Source of the DNA: Branchiostoma floridae
Taxonomy: Eukaryota; Chordata; Leptocardii; Amphioxiformes; Branchiostomatidae
Direction: 5' to 3'
Length of the DNA: 64,000 bases
Assembly (NCBI RefSeq): GCF_000003815.2
Contig: NC_049979.1
Coordinates: 13,920,850-13,984,849 of the forward strand
In this document: one piece after another, positions 51,001 through 63,000 of the stretch
Layout: each line of letters begins with the position of its first letter
Position numbering within the stretch: the stretch's first letter is position 1
Made by a program: the position numbers and the translations under genes
The notes under the pieces: generated by a model
The model's database searches: none
Seen by the model: only the letters and a program-made list of their open reading frames with translations
Told to the model about the DNA's origin: nothing

Positions 51001-54000
51001 ACACAACAATGTTATGAATTTCAGATTATGAGATGACTAGTGCGGTTAGATCCTTTTCCCAATATTAATCAATAAAGACTGTCAAATTTCATCATAGATT
51101 TTCTTTTAAGTATTCCAAGCATTCTTGATCCTGGAATGTTCCATGGCTGCATTCTGTGAAGATATTTTTTTTCTCCACTTTGGAAGGTCCTCCAAAAATC
51201 AAAAATATTGTAAAAGTTTTTTTAGCAACGATGCTAAATGATAGATTGAAATTATACAACTCTGTTCATAAAGGGCCATGGCTAAAAGAATCAGGCATGG
51301 TATAACAAGTATACTTTGTATGCACAAGCAGCACAAGGCATTGATGTTGCAAAGTGGTCTTGATTCATGCTGTGCTACTACTTCACTTTCTCATATGCAT
51401 AGTCAGAAAGGGTGAACATATTACCAAACAACAGCTGCAGCAGATTATAAACTTGTCCACAATAAGAGAGAAGCCCCAAAATCCTGTCATAAAGAACCAG
51501 AAAAGCCGTAGTAAGCAGCTTATGTGACTGTACATATTTCTGACACGTCTTCTCAGCTGTTGGACTCTCCAGCTGCTTCCACAGGCTTATATGCTTACAG
51601 GCTGACCTGGCAGATAATGTTATTCTGCTGCTTTTGGCATTCTGAGTACACTCGATATCTTTGAACATTGTATCATATTGTCACAACAAAATTTGAAGGC
51701 AAGAGATTGCAGTTTCTAATGATAGCCTAAAACATAAGCCCCCATACTGACAAAGTAGTGTATTGATTGTTGAGTTGAAAATTCCCAAACAAACGACAAG
51801 CAAGTCTATATGGGTGGGGAGTGACTGATATATGGCAGTGTACCACATGTGGCCAGGGACTGTCATTGATCACCTATGATTAATTTTCCCACAAAGTGAT
51901 TCATCATTCAAAACTCCAGTAATGTGGAACATTAGATCGACTTGCATAGGTTATCAATATCATAAATCTAAACATTAATGCTAATGCCCTGGTTTCTCAT
52001 TGGGAAGGCATAGGAAAAATAATGTTGTGTTTCCAATAACGGTCCTGAAAAAGGTACGATAGGCAGGTATGGATATTTCAGCTACAGTTTCATAATGTAA
52101 ATTAAAATGAAATGCAGCATGGCACTGGGATTTTCAACATCAACCTCCCAAAAGGTCAGGGTCCCCAGGTTTTGCTTGGGTCAGTTGTGTAACTGGAAAC
52201 ACAACATCATAGGTCTTAGGCAACAAACATAAGAAACTACTGTAACAGTACTCAACGAAGCTACAGTCTAAACACTCATGTATGTATTGCATTTCGTGCA
52301 CTTCCCACATTGATTATGTTACTATTGATCATGGAGCTTAAATGCTTTTCAAGCTCCAACCAAATACAGCTGTGGGCATTAATAGGACGATAATATGAAA
52401 GTTCCACATTCATTATAATCACAGCTGCAACCTGAATGTGCACTATTGGAAACCAATGAAAACGGTAGGCCCAAAAGGAATTTGCTTACTCAAGACTTTC
52501 TCAAATCCTATTAGGCTGTATTTACATATTATAAAAGCCTGAAATGTCCAGTGTTAGATCTACTAAGGTATGAAAATGAATATAGCCTGGCATGTCGGTG
52601 CCTCATCGAAGAACGATTGGGCGCACAAAGTGCCTGCAATTGTGCTGTTTTTTAAACCTAGTCTGTCTGCATATGAACAACTTTATATGAAGATGTGTAG
52701 TGATGGTACAATTCCTACACCAGGTTAGATCATGTGTCTGTAGACTTTATTGCCTCACATCTGCCAAAAATAAACAACCTAAGCTGGTATATATCTGGCA
52801 TACATCCAGTAAGTCATATTGTGCATTTTACCTATTAGTAATCTAAATCTAAGAGAATCTAACCTAACCTAATCTAAGAAAATGGAGGCATTGAAGACAA
52901 TGTTTGTTTTGTTTTGTGGGTTTCTGATACTGTAGTACCAAACTATACTGTGAAAACCTAATTTACAGCACTGTCTTAACTGGTGCTGACATTTTGCATA
53001 ATCCTGGAAATGAAAAATAGTCTGCTATAAATGGAAGGGATGTAATTCTTCCATTCAAAACTTTCAGTCTTCGCTCAATCATGAGAACCTGAGAGCAACA
53101 AAAGCACTTGGGGTCACCATGGGCTCATTTATAAGAACAGCAGGCAATGTAGTAAATGGCCCAACATCAGGAGACCTACTGTGACATATGGGCAAGTAGG
53201 GAATAGCCATGACCTTCAGTAGTATTCTGTAGTGAACCCTGCATTTGAAGGCACGAAGTGTGCAAAGTTTGACCATTTTTACATGCACCATTTAAGTCTA
53301 GTACTCAATCATAACAAATCAATATAGATTACAGCTACCTGCAGGACTGTGATCAGCGCTCATACTGGCCTACCTCAGTACTTATTTTCCTGCATAGAAA
53401 TCCAATATTTAATAACTCCCATTTCGAACTTCTTCTCCAGGATTTTTGAAAACATAAGATAAATCTAATGGAGCCTGCCTGGCATCCAGGGGATAGTTAT
53501 CCATGCCTAGAATATAAGTACAATAGAATTCAGTCATCTTTTTCCTATATGATCCTGAGTCCGCTTCAGACTTCACTTTTCTATCCCTGGACACTAAAAG
53601 CAGGTACTGTCTCATTGTGAAGCAGCAGAAACAATGGAAAGTTAGACTTGATGACATGAAGAAACAGCACCAGTGCAATCTGCAATGGCAGAAATTGTTT
53701 AGAACCCCTATTGTTTGGGATCAAGACAAAAAGAGGAACTCTGAGGATGTAAAGAAGATATATATATATATATAGAAGTGCTGCATTTTGTACACTGGAT
53801 TTTGCAGACACATGCATATAAAAGACACAAAAACACAGACAGATAAGCCAACAAAAATAGTTCATTCTGTTGGGGTGAAGTCAAGATATATAGCTTCAAT
53901 AGAAATATGATGGGTGTTATCTATGACATATTCAGGTACCCAAAACAACCATGTCATATTTCAAGACACTAGCCTGATCTAATGTTAGATCAGAGTATGC

Positions 54001-57000
54001 CCGTATTTCAGCACCAAGGACAGCTACTTTACTCTCCTCTCCATTTGAAAGCGAGCATTTTTTAGTGCTCTCAATACATAACACAACAGTTGTGTAATTC
54101 GGTATGAAATTTGTAACTACAGTCCTTGTATTTATGGAAGCCAGCTAGTTGCATAAGTTAAAAAGCTAACAGTCAAGTGTGATGAAGCAGAAAATGAAGA
54201 AACAACTTCTGAGAAACATGGTAGGCAACCCTAACAGTTCCGCCTTGAACTAACAATTGGCAGACAAAGACAAAAGCCAAAGACTCCTGACCTGTTTGAT
54301 TCAAATATTAATTGCTTCTATACAAAGGATGCTGTGAGTCCAAACAATCTATATATCACACGTGCATTCTGTAGGTTTATTTTCATATAGCTGTCGCACC
54401 ATTTTACTCATGTGCAGTTGTGAGAATTCTGAAAAGGGGAAGTTTTGACGTGATCTAACTTACATTTGCCCACTGTTGCTGCCTGCTTCCCTGTACTCCA
54501 GCCTGTAGTCTGCATTACCAGGTGCATTGTTCCTGCCGACTGCATCCCAGGTGGCCTGGATGGACGTGGCAGACACCGCCACCAGGGTGGGGGGACGGAC
54601 TCCATCAGGTTCTGAAACAATGGGACAGACCTGTTTTTTCTCGGTTATATTAAAGAATATATTATCATAAATTTTCCACTCCTTATACTTGGCTGCATCT
54701 GATCAACCTTGGAAAACACCATATGCAAAATAAGTCTTCTGTTATTAGGAGATTTTCTTACCTCCTACTGGCATTGTAGCTGTAAGGGTGTTACTGAGAA
54801 TGGAGCCTTTTGTGTTGGAAGCGTTGACCTGCACAGTGTATGTGGAGTAGGGGATAAGGCCTGGGATGGTCACCCACTCATCAGTTACAAGACTGGTGAA
54901 CAAAGACTGGGTGTCCCTCACTGTAGTGTAGTCCCAGTTATCTGTAGAATGGCATCAATAAATGCAATTAATTTAAAGCAAATTAATATTAGTGAATACT
55001 ATAGAAAGGTACATGTGTAACCAGCAACACATTGTGATGGAATTGTAACATCCGGACATAAGCCAAAAAATACTTCAATGAAATGTTTGTTTCATCTTTC
55101 AGATCAAACAAAACATGTTCTAGCAATATGAGGTAAAAAAACTGCGATGGCACTGAAGATTCTTCCCAATTAATATATGGAACCAAGGCAGGCTAACATG
55201 TTGTTCAAAATATCTGAAAGGATCATCTTAAGTAATTTTTGAAACATTGTTGAGGTACAAATGTGAAGTAAGACCTATCACAGCACAGAGATCACTATTC
55301 AAACTTGCTTACCCGGATCCCTGTAGAAGATTCCAGTAAACAGTACGCTGTATGACACATTCCCATTTGGTCGTCCAACAGCGTTCCAACGTGCGTCAAT
55401 AGACCTACTGTCCCGTCCTCTGACCTGAAGGTTCACTGCTCCCTCTGGGGCAGCCTCTTGGGTCCTGCCACTGACCTGTCAGAACAAAAACAAAAACAGA
55501 GGTAAATCTACTCCTTACAAAACTAACCTAAAGACAATTGTCACCTTCTAGCTTTCAGTCAGACAAACAACAAACAAGTGACTGTAATGTAGTGAAGGCA
55601 AAATCAGGGAATAGAATACCTGTTGCTTTGAACATAATCACATTAATAAATCCTACTCATCTTGAGTTTGAGTGGACTTCTTATTATATGTATAAAATAA
55701 AGGTCTAACTACAACAAATGTTGACTTCAATGAAAATTATAAAAATAAATATTTAATACCTTTGGTCCCAGCCCACACCCCCTTGCTGTGCATGCCTGGA
55801 CCTGGAAGTAGTGTAAACTCCAAGCTGACAGGCCGTCTGTCTCATACGTCATCACGTTTGATGTGTTCTGTACTGGATTGTCATTCATGTACAGGGCATA
55901 GCTGATGATCACACCTGAAATGAATGATAATTTTAGTATTAACTGAGGGAAATGGTCAAATGATACTTATCTCAGTAGACATCCAAATCAATCATCTGTA
56001 TCCAATTATAGCACTAAGGCTAATGATAAAGCCCATGAAGCATAACTGATTGCATTCTACAACTGGCTCACCATTAGGTATCCTGGGTGGCCCCCAGGTG
56101 GCTCTGATGTGTGAAGGACTGTCAGACTCCACTGTTGGTGCTGGGACTCCCTCTGGTGCACTCTCCTCTGTAGTGGCTACAGATGCAGCACTGGTCCGAC
56201 AGCCTCCACCTGTACATGCCTGGGGACAGGAAGACATTTCTTATTCACAAGCTCATGCAGGGTTGGGGGGGGGGGGAGTCAATAATAGACTACCTTAGTT
56301 GTCAGTTATTTTACAGTCACATGAATATAGAAGAAAATGAAAGAAATGTGGCCTCTGTCCCATCCGTCCCATTTAACAAATATCTGTCTCATCTGTCCAA
56401 TTTGTCCATTATTCCTGTGCTCTGCTTACATACAACTGTAATCGCATCTCACCTGTAAATTACTAAAAGCTTCAAAGAGGTTACACAAATACCATAGGTA
56501 ACAGTAACTAACACAGTAAATGTGTGGTCTTAAATACATCCCATGTACTGCAATATACATGCAGTAGGTGTGAATAGACTGTAGTACTTACTGCCACCCT
56601 GATGTAGTATGTTGTCCCACCAGTCAGGTTGGTAAGAGTGTAGTCCCTGAAGGCAGTGGCTGTAGTGTTGTACACCACCTCTCCTAGGTCAGCTTGTACC
56701 AAAGACCTGTACACTACATATCTCTCCAGGATGCCATTCAGCTCCAAGGGCTCAATCCATCTGGTAGCAAGATAATCTTCTTAGAATCCATACAAACTAT
56801 CAGGTGAGGTACTTATATCTTTCAGAAGTCGAATTTACTCTTGATAAAAATATCATGATTTGCAATGAAATCTTGGCTTTACTAGTCAATAGATATCAAA
56901 GTGATCAGATAAAAAGAAGTACAAATGCTACAATCATGTAGCTCAGCTAAAAATAAGAATTCTAAGATTGTCTGGTAGAGTTACTTAATCAAAACTTACT

Positions 57001-60000
57001 CTGCAAAGATCTCCTTTGCCCCTCGGACCTGAAGAGTGGGAGGGTCCATGCGGGTGGGTGGAAGCTGTGAGGTGGTTATAACAGCTTCAGGACTCTGTGT
57101 ACACCCCTTGGCATTACAAGCCTCCACCATGAAGTGGTATGTTGTGAAGACTGTCAGCCCAGAAACAGAATGTACTAGGAGTGTGTCGTCGGGCCTGGTG
57201 ATGCGAGAGCCATCCCTGAAGAGGTTGTAGCCCTGGATGAGACCATTAGGCCTGCCTGGTTCATCCCACCTTAAAGTCAGCTCTGTGGCTGAGGTGGCTG
57301 TTGCATACGGTGGGCTAACATCATCAGGAACTGTAAAAAATGTTTGATGCAAATAAGATAAATATAGAATGCAACACGGTGTATTCCGTATCATCTGAAG
57401 TACCAGCCTGACCGCTGGTTGGATCGCCCGACGGCCGAAGGCTGGAGGGTGATCCGACCCGCAGGAGGGCTGGGACCAAGGGTGATGCAGAATACACCAT
57501 ATTGTATTTTATTTATGTCATACCCACCTGAGAAAACCCATGTTTTGCTACGAAATGCGACAAAAGTTGGTGCCCTCGAAAAAAAGAGTTACAACAGCAA
57601 TGTTCCAACGTCTGAATCAGGCGTTCGAATTGCCGACCATGCCACACTCGGCCCGCTCGAAATGGTTCGATTTACTCCAAGGAAGCCTGTGTGATACAAA
57701 CTTCGAGCCTGTGTGATACGGAAAGCTATCACACGGTCCGGAATGCCCGTGTCAAACGTTTTCGTGTCACAGGTACAAGCTCACCCGTCATTCTTTATCA
57801 TTCAATGTTACAGAAAAAGCACCAATCAACTATATCAGATGTTGGTTCAGTAAGTAGAGGCACGATTTCTCCCAAAGCAGGTTGTGGAGAGGATCGGGAC
57901 TATAATCTTTATTTTTTGTGTGAGAGAGTGATGTATATCTTAAAAGCTGTCCACCACAATAGTTTCATGCTAGTATATCTTTCAGCAGCACAGTGTGCAC
58001 TCGGGATGACATGTTGTATCCTACCTTCCTGTACAGTCGTGTGCCTGAGTCCTGGGCCTTCAGTGCTGGCTCCCCCTGTGCTGGCCACCAGGCGAATGTC
58101 ATAGTTGGTGAAGGGGATCAGGTTTGTCATATTCCCTGCGGAAAACACAATGGAGGATATTTTTCATCTGTCAAAGATCAAGTAACTTGTGCTTGACAAG
58201 TTGTTACAAGAATTGAAGACATAAGTCCGGAAGATGAACTTTACCATTCAGTAAATACCGTGCCAGAGTGTCTCTTGATGAAGAAAGACATTAGGCAGAT
58301 ATACTACAGTACTACAAAACCACTGAATACATGACCTGTAGGAAAGCTAAGTTTCGAATGAAGACATGAAATGATAACACTAAGATTTCAGCACCAAGGA
58401 CAGCAGATGTACAACAGTACTATCATTGACATCTTAAAGCAGATGCTTGCATACCTTTAGATGTAACTTAATGCAACTAGAATGTTTTGATATGAGTGGG
58501 TCTTTACCAGGAAAATGAACCTAAAGGTTTGCAATAAAGGAGAAAAGCAATAGATGAGTAATGGAAAGACACTCACCTGAAGTAAGCTCGGTGTCAGTGA
58601 AGTTGGTTTCCACCGGAGCATACTCAGGTCTGTCTAAGTTGTAGGCCCTGATGGTGTACTGTTGGATCACACCATTATTCTCCATGGGGTGCTGCCAACT
58701 GAGGCCCACCACATAACCACTGTAATCCATGGGGTCATACGGGGCCACCAGTCCAGTGGGAGCTGTGGAACAGGACAACAAGGAATTATCAAACTTTGCG
58801 AACAAAGAAAAAAATCCAGGATTTGTTCTTTTTCACACATTTTGCTTTAAAAGGCTGGAAACTATCAGGAGCATTTAGTCAGTAACATTTTATCACATGG
58901 TTATGGCCCAATACTTTGAGAATAAAAGATGTAGTCACATATTGGGCAGCTATACCCACTGCAGGAAAAAATTCCTTTCACGCACTGATGTTACTAGCTG
59001 ATCCCCTTACCTCCCTCTCGTGTCCTGCCAGAGCTCCACTGGCTGAGACTTGAGCCAGCTGGGTTGCTGCTGATCACCTGGTACAGGTACTCTGTTGGAA
59101 AAGGAATAGATACAGCAATAAATACAAATACACAGTTAGCACATTTGGTATCAATCAAGTAGGCTAATGTTTACAAATTTACCTTTACTGCAGAGGAAAC
59201 CTTACACAATGGAACAGTCAAGTCCAACCTTTTTTAATAGTACATACCTGATAATTGATTTTAGGATAGTGACTTGTCATATTCTATACCCCTGTAGCTT
59301 ACCAGTGAATGGGGACAGTCCAGTGGTGTCCACGAAGCTGCGTGCCTGTCCCATGTACAGCTGGCTGGTAGCATCACTCATGCAGACCCTCATGGACCCA
59401 TCAGGCGGGCACCCATCCAAGGCAACATTAGCCACCTCCAAGTCAGGTAGGATGACGTTAACTGCAGCACCACTGTTAAAACTCAGCTCTTTCAGGCAAC
59501 CTCCAAAACCTGGTAAGGCAAAAGCAGAGCTTAGACAAAGAAAACCAATTCAATTCCATAAACTCAAGATAAAGTTTTAAGCCTTGCAAGTCATTCTTGT
59601 AAGAGCTCATTGGTAAAATATCAAGCATTATGTTGATGCCTTTACAATGGCAGGATGCACAGTCATGTGGTACGTACCTGATTGAAGATCCAGATTTTTG
59701 GCTGAGACAACATCAGCAGCCTCTCCCTCCACTGGCAACCCTCCAACGTACAAGTGTGAGTCTAGAGCCACTGTGAATGCTGATCCAGTCCCTGTTGCTG
59801 TCACATTACCACTGTCCACATCTATGCTGATGGTGCCTCCATTCTTTTCTATAGTCACAGTGTGCCAGGCACCATCACACAGTTTGAACACATCCGAGGG
59901 TGTTGTCTCAGCTCGGATTCTGGCTGCACCAGAGGCAACCTCAACCTGTGAAGATGAATCCCAATAAGAATTTTTTCTTCCTAAGACTTTTCTTCGAGGT

Positions 60001-63000
60001 CATTTTTGTCAAGCACAGGTAATTATCTACATGTAGACAGTGTGGCCATTAGACTGGTAACTTTACATTTATGTGTATGTAACAACGAAAGTGCAGGGAA
60101 CATCTGTATCTGTATCTATATAGCCGGTATAACCGCCATTCGGCGTAACACACCAGCTTCGCAGGCACGCGGCGCGGCAGCAGCTGGTTATATTACACTG
60201 AACGATCCGTCACACCTAACTTTTGCACATCTAACTGCAAGCGTTCTTTAAAACTATCCAGAGAAGATGCCCCTACTGTACTTGGTGATAACAAATTCCA
60301 ATCTACGATAGTTCTGGGAAAATACGAATTTTTGAACACATCAATCCTAGCTTGGAAACTCTGGTACTTGAAGTCATGGCTGTTTCTTGTTCTTTTTTGA
60401 GCTGGTATTAGATACTTATCAGTCGGTACGTCCACCAGCTTATTGGTCATTTTGTACATCATGCAAAGTCTGGACATTAATGGAACATGGCTTCCATTAT
60501 CATAGCTACACAGTTGTCTCAATCCATTCTCTAATTTGGAAAGGCTATATATCCTGTGACTGAGAGATGTTATACTTCAGATAATCCCTATGTACCCATA
60601 CCTGTAGACTTCCCATGTTCAGCTCCACCACCATGTAATTGTCCCCAGTGCTTCCGTAGGAGAACAGCACCAGTCCTGTCAGGATCTCCGTGCGGAACTG
60701 GAAACTCATATCAAAGTTTGCTCCACCAGAAAATGTTCCAGTCGGCAGCTTGATGAAACCTGGTGGCAAACAGTTTTTCAATTAACATATGAAAATCTGC
60801 ACACTGGTTTGCCCCTACCTTAACTTAGCATTCTAAGACATTGTCATGTTAGGATTACAATAAACAGTAATGATTCTAATCATTCAAAAAAAGTGAAAAA
60901 ACTGTATAAGTCAAACTGCTGTGCATTCTTGTCAATATAATTCGCTCACCTTTATAGAATAAATCTTTACTTACCTCTTCCTTTAAAGTGTACACCTGGC
61001 TGTAGACCAGAGACACAGCCCTCCCAGTATGCAGGTACGTTGGCACTTTTGGTTGCCTGAGTCCAGTCTACAGGTGTCCAGGTGTAGGACGGAGAGATGG
61101 AGGACAGGATTGTGACGTCCTTCAGGCAGCCCAGGTATCCCACACGCCTGGTGGCCCTGTCCCCTGTAGAAGTAGATTTACGTGTACATGTATATACATG
61201 TAAGTCCATTATCAAACATATGGGGGCCAAATGGTAGCTGCTTCAAACCTTTTTCTTCAGCTTCATTGATTCTATCTGAGGCTTTGCAAGTCAGCCCCTG
61301 CCTGCAGTTACAGTGGCCCTTTCTAAAAGAAGTACATTTAAATAATAGTCCACTCCACACATCCATGCCATGACCACCCACCTGTGTCAGTCCGCACCAA
61401 CTGGAAGTCATGAGGAAGGCCCCCTAGGTACAGGTAAGCCATGCTGCCGATGATGTTGGAGGTTCCTGAGGATGTTGCAGTACCTGAAATAAAAAGTTTT
61501 TTTACATGTCTGTTACATGTCTGTTATTTCAAAATGCATTGTGAAATTGCTTACAAGTAAAACAAGTGCTTTTAAAAAAGCTGGCATTTTGCCAATGTTT
61601 GCGTGTGTGAACGTTTTTTTCTAGTTATTAGAATGTCATATAAATAGAACATAGTAACTAAACCTGATATTGGCGCATGGAGAGATTCACATATGTGCCT
61701 GAACTGCAGCAGATCTAGACGCCACCTGTTAAAATTTGCGTGAACTGCAGCAAATTTCACTACACATTGCCTGTTTTTGAGTGAGCTCTGTTGCGGGGCA
61801 TTTTTAAGTTTTTTTTTATAATTTTTATTTCTATTCAGCAAAAAAACGAAGCGGCGAATCCGTTAACCAAAGAAATAAATTGGTGTGGCCAAATGGATGT
61901 AAAAATTAGTATTTTAATGGATGTAAAAAAAAAAAAAAGTTGAAAAAAATCTACCTCCCCAGATTCGAACCGGGTGCATTGGTTTAGAATGCGTAAACTT
62001 TACCACTGCGCTAGTGCGAACATGTTGAAGAAATGCCTGTTTTAACAGGTATACAAATGTTTGGCATGGATTGAACAGGTCCGTTCATCTCAACATCACA
62101 ACGGCGACTACACTGGCCAGAAGGCATTTTGCGACTGCAAGTCGCAAAATGCAAAAAACAACGTTGTGACAACATAGACCGTGCCAGGTATAAAGAACTC
62201 ACCATCAAAACCATCCACAGTGAGTGTCCCAACTCTTTGATTTCTGAATGCCTCTAACTCATGCCACTCTCCATCATCATACCGCCTGCCTGCATCATTG
62301 GTGGTTGTTACAGCAGTTGCTGCATCCTGGATAAGGCAACAAGGACTTAATGTTCAATATCCTTGCAAAGAAAATTTAGACCAAGCTCTTCATTATCCAT
62401 TATACATGTACATTACAAATTTAGGAAGGTACACTGGAGCAGGGTCGCTAACCTGTACATCAAACAGGAACCATGGCCGGCCATTCACCATCTGGATTAC
62501 CAGGTACTCGCTCTGTGCTGTGTCAGAGGATACTGCAAAGAATATCAGTCCATTGGGGTGGGAAGTCTTGAAGGAGAGTCTGACACCTGTAACAAGAGTA
62601 AGACATGTCATTCCATGCAATCCCAAAGATCTGGAGTTTCAGTACACCCCCTTAAACATCCATAAACAGTACCTTTCCCAAGCACTGTGGGTAGTAGGCA
62701 TCTGTGGGTAGAAGACTACTTGAAAACTGCATGTTAAGGGTGCTATATCTCTTTAATACAACTTGTCTCAACTGAGGAAAATACATGTACCTGTCTTCTA
62801 AAGCTTTTTGGCTATTCTGCAAAGGTAGCATTCTAAGGAAGCAGCCCTGTTAGGTCGACATTATAAAGGTGCAAGCACACTTCCTGAAAGCTACTACAAG
62901 ATAGCATCTTCTTTCCTACGTATGAATTTTTAACTGACCTGTGAAGGCAGCATTCCCAGGCAGTAGTGTGCCAGGAAACCTCCTGTACCCTGCCCCAGGG

